Shown in pieces: positions 6,165-12,972 of a stretch of DNA of 19,268 nt. Made by a program: the position numbers and the translations under genes. Position 1 is the first letter of the stretch. Every line of letters begins with the position of its first letter. This stretch comes from an uncultured Christensenella sp. (GTDB lineage Bacteria > Bacillota > Clostridia > Christensenellales > UBA1242): contig CAJUBT010000025.1 of the NCBI GenBank assembly GCA_910584815.1, forward strand, positions 1 to 19,268, read 5' to 3'. The notes beneath the pieces are model-generated. The model was not told the DNA's origin. It did not search any database and worked only from the letters and a program-made list of their open reading frames with translations.

Positions 6165-7677
6165 AATACAACCCCCAGAAATCAAAATTTATTGGATAAT
6201 ATAAAGCAACAAATATTATTGCTAAATACAAAACAACACAAAAAATTAGAAATCTATCTTTAATTAAAACTTCAATTGGATTGCCAGAGTTTGCAACAGT
6301 TTCTATGTTTTTACTATATTTCATCATAATAAAATAAACAAGAATTACCGAAAACATAATAAGAATTTTGTTTAAAACTTGAATTTCTCTTGTTGCAAAA
6401 TAAGCCCATACTGAATAAAAAACTAAAGTTAAGGTCATACACAAATATGCATTTTTATCTAAAAAATTATAGTTATAGTTTTTATTAACTTTTCTTGTTT
6501 CACTTTTTTCTTTTGTAATTTCGTTTCTTCTTTTACCATAGCCCATAAATAAGGAAGCAGATAACACAGTTAAATATAACCAAATTGAAACTGGCACAGA
6601 GCAAACCACTCCGCCATATAAAACCCTTAATATATAACACCCAGATAAAACAAAAACATCTACAATTGCAACATTCTTTAATGCAAACGAATATAGAAGG
6701 TTAAGCATTGCATAGAATATCAACAGCGAAAAAGCCAACCAATTAAAACTAAGTGCAAAAATGTTAATGCAAACAGAGGCACATAAAAATATAATTGCAA
6801 TTATAATTGCTTCCCACGGCTTAACCATATAGCTTGCAATAGGTCTTTTTCTTTTTGTTGAATGTTGTCTATCCTTTTTTACATCGGCTAAATCGTTAAC
6901 AATATACACAAAAGAACTTATAAAACAAAAAGATAAAAAACCAAGCACACCGCTTAGTAATGTTGTTGTGTTGAAAATATTTTTGCTAAAAAACAATGGC
7001 ACTAAAACTAAGCCATTTTTAACATAGTGTGGAAGCCTTATAAGCTTAAAATAGTATTTAATTTTTTTGAAGAAACCAATTTTTTGCTCTCCAAACTTAT
7101 AAGGGGTACCCCCCCCCTTGAACATTTTTTTGCCACAAACTATATACTTATTTTTTGCTAAATCTAACATTGGAAAATCGCTTAAAGAATCGGTGTATGC
7201 ATTTTCAAAAACAACATCCCCTTCCAAATTTAATGCACTTTTTATTCTTAAACACTTTTCTTTGCCTTTACAATTTTCTCCATCTATTTTACCAGTGCTA
7301 ATTTCCATTTTAGTTGCCACAACAATTGCATTTTCGTTAATTAAACCCATACAACCTTTAACTAAAAATTCTGGAGAAGCAGAACAAATAACATCATCAT
7401 CTTGTTTAACATCATAATACCAAGCATTAACATTTTCAATTTCTTTCTTCCAAAACTGTGTTACCAAGTCATCAACATTATTAAATTTCTTTAAAAAACT
7501 AAAATATTTTTCTTTATAATTTTTAGTGCTTATCCATTTAAGTTTGTTAAAAAATAATAACACAAACATAAAAACTAAATGAAAAAATAATATTGGTTTT
7601 TTTGTTAAACAAAAAAGAAAGAATTTTATACTACTATCTTTTTTATATATGGTTTTATCAAAATCATAAACATTCAT
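6157..7677 (-). CDS. HAD phosphatase fused to UbiA-family phosphoribosyl-polyprenyl-phosphate synthase
   Basis: 506 residues in two parts. Residues 1-185 are a HAD-superfamily domain: DFDKT (5-9, nucleophile D5 and acid D7), CSASPEF (98-104, motif II Ser) and DSLSDFPM (163-170, acidic motif). Residues 200-506 are a UbiA prenyltransferase domain with about eight helices and the motif NDLADVKKDR followed by HSTKRKRPIAS (261-282). This closely resembles mycobacterial decaprenyl-phosphate 5-phosphoribosyltransferase (Rv3806c; HPTKRxRPIA). That enzyme moves 5-phosphoribose from PRPP to a polyprenyl phosphate; the HAD part could then remove the 5-phosphate. The fusion would give polyprenyl-phosphoryl ribose at the inner membrane face. 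The domain junction is encoded by nine consecutive G (7109-7117 as C on plus), giving K187-GGG190. The ribosome binding site is weak (TAGGT, 10 bases upstream of the ATG). The next gene overlaps its last eight bases. Confidence 0.86.
   Translation of the reverse strand: MNVYDFDKTIYKKDSSIKFFLFCLTKKPILFFHLVFMFVLLFFNKLKWISTKNYKEKYFSFLKKFNNVDDLVTQFWKKEIENVNAWYYDVKQDDDVICSASPEFLVKGCMGLINENAIVVATKMEISTGKIDGENCKGKEKCLRIKSALNLEGDVVFENAYTDSLSDFPMLDLAKNKYIVCGKKMFKGGGTPYKFGEQKIGFFKKIKYYFKLIRLPHYVKNGLVLVPLFFSKNIFNTTTLLSGVLGFLSFCFISSFVYIVNDLADVKKDRQHSTKRKRPIASYMVKPWEAIIIAIIFLCASVCINIFALSFNWLAFSLLIFYAMLNLLYSFALKNVAIVDVFVLSGCYILRVLYGGVVCSVPVSIWLYLTVLSASLFMGYGKRRNEITKEKSETRKVNKNYNYNFLDKNAYLCMTLTLVFYSVWAYFATREIQVLNKILIMFSVILVYFIMMKYSKNIETVANSGNPIEVLIKDRFLIFCVVLYLAIIFVALYYPINFDFWGLYYD
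7109..7117 (-). repeat. G9 homopolymer inside the HAD-UbiA gene
   Basis: Nine consecutive C on the plus strand (G on the coding strand) immediately next to GTACCCC, in DNA where G/C runs of even five are rare. It encodes K187 through G190, between the two enzyme domains. Gain of one G leads to a stop four codons after the tract (TAC CCC TTA TAA); loss of one G gives a stop after about two dozen codons. Either change keeps the HAD part and removes the UbiA part. Confidence 0.9.
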
Positions 7678-8040
7678 CTGCCGTACCTACCAAACTTTTT
7701 TAAAATTGTAAATTTAAATTTGTATATTTTTTTTAACAGAAAAAATAAAATTCAAACTAAAAATTAAAGGATTTTTTTATTTATATTAAATATTTTTAAA
7801 ATTAAACTTTTATTAAAATTTCAAATTTCTAAAGAACTTCTTTAGTTTTTAAACAAAAAAACTAAATTAAAAGGTTTTAAAACTTTTAATTGTTTTTATA
7901 ATTTTGGTTAGCAAAAAAACTAAATTTAAAAAACAAAAAATACTTATCTTAACAACAATTAAATTAATATTTTGAGTATATATTAAAATAACATAAAAGA
8001 CAAGAAAATATTAAATCAAAAACCAATGCTTTATTTTTTA
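7678..8040. other. Non-coding AT-rich region between divergent genes
   Basis: No open frame with a ribosome binding site is seen. The segment contains an imperfect inverted repeat, TTTAGTTTTT (7841-7850) with AAAAAACTAAA (7856-7866). A second AAAAAAACTAAATT copy lies near 7915-7928. Both are nearly pure A/T and could arise from composition. Promoters for the HAD-UbiA operon (minus) must lie here but no convincing box pair was found. Confidence 0.4.
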
Positions 8041-8046
8041 AGGTGT

Positions 8047-8054
8047 GATATACT
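8047..8054 (+). promoter_or_regulatory. Extended -10 promoter of the pseudouridine synthase gene
   Basis: TGATATACT (8046-8054) has the TG-N-TATAAT form of an extended -10 with five of six hexamer matches. The -35 region at the right distance (TGCTTT, 8027-8032) is poor, as is usual for extended -10 promoters. It lies about 32 bases before the ATG at 8086. Confidence 0.55.
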
Positions 8055-8085
8055 ATTTACATAAATATATTTTATAGGATAAAAA

Positions 8086-9141
8086 ATGAGAAGAGAAAAT
8101 CGCAAACTTTTTAAAAACAATAATCATAGCAATTTAAAAAGTAGTAAAAGAACAAACAATAATACCATTATCAATAAAAGTTCCAAAACTAACGCTAATA
8201 ATAATTTTAAATTAACTAAACAGGAAAATAATAAAAACTCCCAAACTATTACTGCAAATTTTAAAGTTAACCATAGCATAGAGTTATTAGAATTTTTACT
8301 ATTAAAATGTAAAACTTCTCGCAACAACATTAAAACTTTACTAACAAGCAGAAAAGTGCTTGTTAATGGCAGCGTTGTAACTCAATACAATTTTATGCTT
8401 GCAAAAGATGATGAAGTTAAACTAGCAAAACATTCGGTTGAAAACCCTAATTTTAAAGCCTCTAAAAAACAACTTAACACAAAACAATTATTGCCTTTTA
8501 ATGTTATTTATCAGGATGATGACTTTATTGCAATAAATAAACCTGCGGGGCTGTTATCGGTGGAAAGCGATAACGATAGAACTTGCGCATTCGGTTATTT
8601 GCTAAATTATTTAACGCAAATAGATAAAAATTTAAGACCTTATATTTTACATAGAATAGACAAAGAAACTTCTGGCGTTTTAATTTTTACTAAGAACATT
8701 AAACTACATTCAATGTTAAAATTAAATTGGAACGATTTTGTTAAAACAAGAGAATATATTGCCATTGTTGAAGGAAATTTAGAAAAACCTGAAGATACTA
8801 TAACATCATATTTAAAAGAAAACAAAAACAATATAGTATATTCAACTCGCGATATTTCTGGGCAAAAAGCAATTACTCAATATAAGGTTATAAATAAAAC
8901 GGAAGATTATTCTCTATTAAAAGTTAACATAGAAACAGGCAGAAAAAATCAAATTAGAGTGCATATGAATGATATAAACCACCCCATTATTGGCGATGAT
9001 AAATATGGGCACACTAAGAACCCAATAAACAGGCTTGGCTTACACGCTTCTAAATTAGAGTTTATTCACCCACTAAGCCATAACCTAATTTCAATTTCAG
9101 CACCAATGCCAGATAGTTTTAAAAAACTTTTTAAAAAATAA
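8086..9141 (+). CDS. RluA family 23S rRNA/tRNA pseudouridine synthase
   Basis: 351 residues. It isomerises uridine to pseudouridine in rRNA or tRNA; the exact site is not predictable. Residues 1-55 form an unusual Asn/Lys/Ser-rich low-complexity extension (NNNHSN, NNNTIINK, NANNN). Residues about 62-113 are an S4 RNA-binding domain (LLKCKTSRNNIKTLL, VLVNG). From about 138 the catalytic domain follows, with VIYQDDDFIAINKPAGLLS, the catalytic-Asp motif HRIDKETSG (189-197, D192), the later block KTREYIAIVEG, and the RxHM region (KNQIRVHMNDINHPIIGD). AGGAT precedes the ATG at 8086 and an extended -10 promoter lies just upstream. It is a single-gene unit, convergent with the GNAT gene and sharing a bidirectional terminator. 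The family call is firm, and the low-complexity tail is the odd part. Confidence 0.93.
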   Translation: MRRENRKLFKNNNHSNLKSSKRTNNNTIINKSSKTNANNNFKLTKQENNKNSQTITANFKVNHSIELLEFLLLKCKTSRNNIKTLLTSRKVLVNGSVVTQYNFMLAKDDEVKLAKHSVENPNFKASKKQLNTKQLLPFNVIYQDDDFIAINKPAGLLSVESDNDRTCAFGYLLNYLTQIDKNLRPYILHRIDKETSGVLIFTKNIKLHSMLKLNWNDFVKTREYIAIVEGNLEKPEDTITSYLKENKNNIVYSTRDISGQKAITQYKVINKTEDYSLLKVNIETGRKNQIRVHMNDINHPIIGDDKYGHTKNPINRLGLHASKLEFIHPLSHNLISISAPMPDSFKKLFKK

Positions 9142-9398
9142 ATTTATGTTTAAACCAAAAAAACTAATTTCAAAAAAAATTTACAATATTTTTGTTATTA
9201 TAATTAAATAAAATTAATTAATTAATTAATTTATCTATTACTTTTAATTAATTTTAAAATTTTTTTTATAAATGTATTGTAAATAGACTTTTAAACAATA
9301 TTATTATATAAATTTCACTTAGTAATTTTACAAAAAAAATAATGTAACCTTATTATAAATTATTGTATTAATCAAAAATTTTAACTTTATAAAAATAT
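9142..9398. other. Intergenic spacer after the pseudouridine synthase
   Basis: AT-rich and without open frames that have a ribosome binding site. It holds the (AATT)5 repeat and ends at the bidirectional terminator. Nothing else was recognised. Confidence 0.5.
9212..9231. repeat. (AATT)5 tetranucleotide repeat
   Basis: Five tandem AATT units in the spacer between convergent genes. This is likely simple-sequence slippage in AT-rich DNA; no coding frame is affected. Confidence 0.85.
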
Positions 9399-9399
9399 A

Positions 9400-9434
9400 A
9401 AAAGAGGGTTTTTAATTAGCCCTCTTTTATTTAT
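9400..9434. terminator. Bidirectional intrinsic terminator
   Basis: AAAAGAGGG (9400-9408) pairs with CCCTCTTTT (9420-9428) in a perfect nine-pair stem around an 11-base loop. A T-rich run follows on the plus strand (9425-9432) and also on the minus strand (9388-9403 as A). It separates the convergent pseudouridine synthase (plus) and GNAT/flavoprotein operon (minus). Confidence 0.88.
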
Positions 9435-9448
9435 AAAAAATTTAAATG

Positions 9449-9901
9449 TTATAATGTTTTAAACAATTCAACATAAGCCTGCCCGCCATAAGTTTTAGAA
9501 AATTTTTCTTCTTTATAGGTATACCCCAATTTCTTATATAGTTTTATTGCATTTTCTGCTTTAAGCCAAGCTGTCATTTCTGCAAACTTAAACCCTAATT
9601 CTTTTGCCAAATTTTCAACTTTTTCAATTAGCATTGTTGCATAGCCCTTACCTCTAAATTCCTTTTTAACATAAACCCTAACAATTTCGCACACTTCACT
9701 AGTAACAGGTCTTAGCCCAACACAACCAACTGCAGCATTGTTATTATACAAAACATAAGCTTTAATAACTTCTTGTAAATTACTTGTTAAGCAATATCCT
9801 TTTTCCTTTAAAACAGGCAATAAATTAAATTGAAACATTTCCAGTTCACAACATAAATTATAAAAATCAGCATTTTTACCATCAACTTCTAAAACTTTCA
9901 T
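9449..9901 (-). CDS. GNAT family N-acetyltransferase
   Basis: 150 residues of the typical length of a single GNAT domain, which transfers an acetyl group from acetyl-CoA to an amine. The core is visible: VGCVGLRPVT (strand 4), CEIVRVYVKKEFRGKGYATM (residues 71-90) with the acetyl-CoA pyrophosphate loop RGKGYA (83-88), and ENAIKLYKKLGYTYKEE, the usual (A)xxLYxKxGF motif near the C-terminus. The EIVRVYVKKEFRGKGYA form is common in small acetyltransferases of unknown substrate. It starts 10 bases after the stop of the rubredoxin-fusion gene with AGGTGG as ribosome binding site, so it is the second gene of an operon. The link to the flavoprotein is not explained. Confidence 0.9.
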   Translation of the reverse strand: MKVLEVDGKNADFYNLCCELEMFQFNLLPVLKEKGYCLTSNLQEVIKAYVLYNNNAAVGCVGLRPVTSEVCEIVRVYVKKEFRGKGYATMLIEKVENLAKELGFKFAEMTAWLKAENAIKLYKKLGYTYKEEKFSKTYGGQAYVELFKTL

Positions 9902-9911
9902 AAATTTCCAC

Positions 9912-10571
9912 CTATTTCATTTCTTCAAACATTTCCTTACCAACGCCGCAAATTGGACATTTCCAAGTTTCTGGTAAATCACTAAAACTAACCTTCTCTA
10001 TTTCTTCATCATAAATATGCCCACAAATAGTACACTTATATTTTTTAAAGTTACCCTTATTTAAAATTTTTTCTTCTACAAAAGTAGGTGCTGACTTTGG
10101 TGCAGAACCTTTTATTACTTTATGATAAAAACTATAAGTCATAGGTTTAAAATTATTTAATTTTTTTGCATCAATAACTCTTGCAATAAAAACATCGTGA
10201 GTGTCTACACTAACAACCTCAACCAATTCGCAAACCATATAACTACAAATATTTTCGTTAATAATTAAAATACCATTATTTTCAAACGCTTCAAAACCTT
10301 CAAATTTATTCGTGTCTTTAGAAGAAAAAAAACCAAACTTGCCTATAACTTCTGCATTAGTATTTTCAGATAAAATTGCTATCGCAAACTTTTTTGTGTT
10401 TTTAATTGCCTCGTTAGTAAAATTGTTTTTATTAACTGACACCGCAACAAGCATACTAGCACTTGTTATTTGAACTGCTGTGTTAACAAAACAACCAACA
10501 TCTTTGTTTTTATATTTGGTAGATAAAACAAACATACCGTAAGTCATATCTTTAAAAACATCCTTATCCAT
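9912..10571 (-). CDS. Flavin reductase-rubredoxin fusion (high-molecular-weight rubredoxin type)
   Basis: 219 residues. Residues about 1-155 are a flavin-reductase-like FMN-binding split barrel (YGMFVLSTKYKNKDVGCFVN, then QITSASMLVAVSVNKNN). Residues 176-219 are a rubredoxin domain, KYKCTICGHIYD followed by WKCPICGVGKEMFEEM, with iron ligands C180, C183, C205 and C208. Only 21 residues separate the two CxxC pairs, shorter than in classical rubredoxin (about 29), as in rubrerythrin-type rubredoxin domains. The layout matches Hrb of acetogens such as Moorella, where it passes electrons from NADH to a flavodiiron protein that reduces O2 or NO. That suggests a cytoplasmic oxidative or nitrosative stress role in an anaerobe; no flavodiiron gene is in the window. 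The start has a strong AAGGAAGGG site. Confidence 0.9.
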   Translation of the reverse strand: MDKDVFKDMTYGMFVLSTKYKNKDVGCFVNTAVQITSASMLVAVSVNKNNFTNEAIKNTKKFAIAILSENTNAEVIGKFGFFSSKDTNKFEGFEAFENNGILIINENICSYMVCELVEVVSVDTHDVFIARVIDAKKLNNFKPMTYSFYHKVIKGSAPKSAPTFVEEKILNKGNFKKYKCTICGHIYDEEIEKVSFSDLPETWKCPICGVGKEMFEEMK

Positions 10572-10646
10572 AACTTTCCCTTCCTTAAACTAAAACATAA
10601 ATAATATTAATAATTAAAATAAAAAATAAATTCAATTTCTATATAA

Positions 10647-10674
10647 ATAATATATTAAGATTTTAATTTTGCAA
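10647..10674 (-). promoter_or_regulatory. Candidate promoter of the flavoprotein/GNAT operon
   Basis: On the minus strand TTGCAA (10669-10674), 16 bases, then TATTAT (10647-10652). The start of transcription would be near 10640, leaving a leader of about 70 bases with no evident structure. In this AT-rich DNA such boxes are easy to find, so support is moderate. Confidence 0.45.
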
Positions 10675-10905
10675 ACCAATTAAATAAAAAAAATTAATAT
10701 CCCCTTTTATTTTTTTAGTTATAATATAATAATGAAAATTAAAAGCAAATATAAAATTATATTTACAAATTTCAAAAAGCAAAATTAAAAAAAATATTTA
10801 CTTAGCATTTACAAAAATAAAAAAGGAATTACCTTTAAAACAGTTATAAAAAATTAATTTTTAAAATCCAATTTTATAGTTACACCTTAAAATAAACATT
10901 GAGTG

Positions 10906-10934
10906 TTGACAAATGTATAAATGTAATATAAAAT
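10906..10934 (+). promoter_or_regulatory. Sigma-A promoter for leader peptide and ATP-grasp gene
   Basis: A perfect TTGACA (10906-10911), 17 bases, and TAAAAT (10929-10934). The predicted start near 10941 gives a long leader of about 285 bases before the ATP-grasp ATG, holding the leader peptide and attenuator. Confidence 0.75.
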
Positions 10935-11041
10935 TAAATTATTAAATTACATTGAATTTTTTTAAAAACGAATTTATTTATAATTAATGAAAAGTAAAAC
11001 TTGTTGTAATTTAATTGTTTTAAAAGTAGGAAACATCTCTT

Positions 11042-11131
11042 ATGAAAAATTTTAATTTAAAAATAAGGAATAGGCGCATTTTTAACTTTTTCTTTTGCAG
11101 AACAAAAGAAATATTTTTTGTTGTTAAATAA
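11042..11131 (+). CDS. Phe-rich leader peptide, 29 residues
   Basis: A 29-codon frame beginning MKNFNLKIRNRR, with RIFNFFFCR in the middle and EIFFVVK at the end; seven of 29 residues are Phe. AGGAA at 11028-11032 is nine bases before the ATG, the correct distance for translation. It lies in the leader between a strong promoter and the ATP-grasp gene. The Phe codons 16-18 (11087-11095) fall in the 5' arm of a nine-pair hairpin, and the stop codon (11129-11131) starts at the last base of the antiterminator segment (11120-11129). This is the arrangement of ribosome-mediated attenuation peptides. Whether it senses Phe-tRNA shortage or a ribosome-binding drug cannot be decided. It is too short for sequence-based family recognition. 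Confidence 0.7.
   Translation: MKNFNLKIRNRRIFNFFFCRTKEIFFVVK
11089..11111 (+). promoter_or_regulatory. Pause hairpin in the attenuator leader
   Basis: TTTCTTTTG (11089-11097) and CAAAAGAAA (11103-11111) form a perfect nine-pair stem with loop CAGAA, followed by TATTTTTTG. It overlaps codons 16 to 24 of the leader peptide. In classical attenuation the first hairpin pauses RNA polymerase so that the ribosome can catch up; that role is inferred. Confidence 0.6.
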
Positions 11132-11198
11132 AAATATTTTGAATTTTTTAAATTTAATAAAAACGGATAAAAGTTTAACGACATTTTTTGTTGTTAAA
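11113..11198 (+). promoter_or_regulatory. Antiterminator segment with direct repeat of the terminator arm
   Basis: ATTTTTTGTTGTTAAA occurs twice, at 11113-11128 and 11183-11198. The second copy holds the 3' arm of the terminator. The first copy can instead pair with the terminator 5' arm: GTTGTTAAAT (11120-11129) with GTTTAACGAC (11173-11182), ten positions with two G-U. This is a direct competitor of the terminator stem. Confidence 0.6.
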
Positions 11199-11206
11199 CT
11201 TTTTTT
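11169..11206 (+). terminator. Attenuator terminator upstream of the ATP-grasp gene
   Basis: AAAAGTTTAAC (11169-11179) pairs perfectly with GTTAAACTTTT (11193-11203) around a 13-base loop and runs into T (11200-11206). It ends only five bases before the ribosome binding site AAGGAAG (11211-11217) of the ATP-grasp gene, so it is a leader attenuator rather than the end of an upstream gene; the upstream neighbour is on the other strand. Confidence 0.85.
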
Positions 11207-11226
11207 ATAAAAGGAAGAAAATAAAA

Positions 11227-12972
11227 ATGAGCAATTTACCTTTAATTAAAAAACTAGGAGATAAAAATTTAATAAAAACTTTTGAAATGTTAAAAAGTAA
11301 CGATATTACTTTAGTTATGTCTGCCTTCTACCCTCAACGCGGAAGCATACTTAATGAATATGCAAAATATGGAGGCAAGGCAGTTATTTCGGGTGGGCTT
11401 GAAGGTCAACAAATATTCCCATATGTTCCACAATTTGGTTTAGAATATGAAACTACAGGAATTGAGGAAACTCCACAGCGACTAAAAGAAATTGTTTGTG
11501 CTTTGCCTAAATGGCTAACAGGCAATGTTGGTTTATGTGTTGAAGCTCCTCTTGGCAACAATTTATGGAGTAAAAACTTAACACAACATTTAACTGATGC
11601 AAATTTAGTGGGAACAAATGAACAAAATTTACGCAGTTACTTTGAAGAAAAAATGAATTTAGTTTCTATATTGCAAAAAGCTGGTTTAGGAAAATATATT
11701 ATTCCTCAAACTTTAGTTTCTCAACCACAAAGTAGTGAACATTTAAAACAAATTTACGATGACTTTAAAAGTGAAGATGGCAAATTAGTTGTTCAAAATT
11801 GTGGGCCAGGAGTTAACGAAAGCGGCGGCGGCTATAGCACAATTATTGTTTCCTCTTACGAAGCTTTCGCAGACTTATTTAAAGAACAAACACAAGGCAT
11901 AAAAAAAGTTGCAACCTACATTAAAGGCTGTAATAGCAACCTTTCGTTTTGTGCAGGAAACCTGCTTCCAAATAAAGCAGGTTTAGGCGCAGCAAAAGGG
12001 CAACTTCAGGAAGATGATAGTTTATATGCCCCATCTACAATAGATGCTTTACTTCAACGCGGTGAAGAACTAGGTTTAACGCAAGAAAACACATTTTCGG
12101 TTGTTGCCCCAAGCACTTTAAAAGTTGTTGGAGATAAAAACCTAAGCCATAGTGAAACAAGTGGTGTTGGCAATATAATTAATTATCACTTTGCAAGCGA
12201 AATAAGTTCGCAAATATACGAAATAGGCAACAAACTAGGTTCTTTAATGGCTTTATGTGGTAAGGTTGGTTTGGCAGGAGTTGATTTGATTATTACAAAA
12301 GAAGGTCAAGTTTTTATTAATGAAATTAACGATCGTCAACAAGGTACAACAGAAACAACCAGCATAAACTGCGAAAATAATAATGTTCCTGGTTTAGTTC
12401 ACATTGCATTCTTACAAAATTTTTCGGATATGACCGACTACTCTAACTATTTGTTTATGAAACAATTAAAAGAAAATTCAAAACAGATTTATGAAGAAAT
12501 GGATAAACAACAAAATAGTAGCCCTTTCTACATAAAACTGCTTGGAAAAGATGAAAATGTTTTTTCCAGCATAAACCTTTCTTCTGGTGTCTATTGTTTA
12601 GAAAAATTAGACAGTGGCGAATATCAATGGCAATTTGATACAAAATTAAATAGTCAAGAAGACACAGAAGGTTCATATCCCCTTATAAACCTAAACTGCA
12701 ATTTTAATGCTATTTCATTAGATGGAATAGATTTATCAGAAGGACAATTTATTCCAGTAGGCACACAAATTGGTCGAATTTGTGGAGAGGCACAAGTTGG
12801 CTCTGAACCCTTTGTAATTGATGAAGAAGGCAATTCTATACTAAACCCTGAATGGATACCAATAATAAAAGCACTAGACCAACAGGCAACCTGTCAGTTA
12901 ACACCATTGACAAACCAAAATGGTGAAACTATGTTATTGGATGAATCGTTAGATTTTATTGCGACCCCTTAA
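11227..12972 (+). CDS. ATP-grasp domain ligase of unknown product
   Basis: 581 residues from the ATG at 11227, which has AAGGAAG at the right distance; longer frames start at TTG inside the terminator and are rejected. ATP-grasp enzymes activate a carboxylate as acyl phosphate and join it to an amine or thiol. Visible parts: an N-terminal pre-ATP-grasp region (1-130, with PYVPQFGLEYETTGIEETPQ and CVEAPLGNN); the ATP-binding lysine strand KLVVQ (186-190); a Gly-rich loop GPGVNESGGGYSTI (193-206); VATYIKG (228-234); and metal-binding VFINEINDRQQGTTE (362-376, E366 and N368) after AGVDLI. About 200 residues at the C-terminus, including EGQFIPVGTQIGRICGEA, form an extra domain that was not recognised. 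It might be a peptide or amino-acid ligase, but no carrier protein, precursor peptide or exporter lies beside it. Expression is probably controlled by the Phe-rich leader peptide attenuator. Confidence 0.78.
   Translation: MSNLPLIKKLGDKNLIKTFEMLKSNDITLVMSAFYPQRGSILNEYAKYGGKAVISGGLEGQQIFPYVPQFGLEYETTGIEETPQRLKEIVCALPKWLTGNVGLCVEAPLGNNLWSKNLTQHLTDANLVGTNEQNLRSYFEEKMNLVSILQKAGLGKYIIPQTLVSQPQSSEHLKQIYDDFKSEDGKLVVQNCGPGVNESGGGYSTIIVSSYEAFADLFKEQTQGIKKVATYIKGCNSNLSFCAGNLLPNKAGLGAAKGQLQEDDSLYAPSTIDALLQRGEELGLTQENTFSVVAPSTLKVVGDKNLSHSETSGVGNIINYHFASEISSQIYEIGNKLGSLMALCGKVGLAGVDLIITKEGQVFINEINDRQQGTTETTSINCENNNVPGLVHIAFLQNFSDMTDYSNYLFMKQLKENSKQIYEEMDKQQNSSPFYIKLLGKDENVFSSINLSSGVYCLEKLDSGEYQWQFDTKLNSQEDTEGSYPLINLNCNFNAISLDGIDLSEGQFIPVGTQIGRICGEAQVGSEPFVIDEEGNSILNPEWIPIIKALDQQATCQLTPLTNQNGETMLLDESLDFIATP

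Noticed and set aside
9212..9231. (AATT)5 considered as part of a repeat array
   Set aside because: The units are four bases with no spacers, so it is a simple sequence repeat and not CRISPR or an iteron set.
10987..11055. 22-codon frame from the ATG at 10987
   Set aside because: No ribosome binding site precedes it and it overlaps the better supported leader peptide in another frame.
11188..11226. Longer reading of the ATP-grasp gene from TTG at 11188
   Set aside because: The TTG lies inside the terminator hairpin and has no ribosome binding site; the ATG at 11227 has AAGGAAG at correct spacing.
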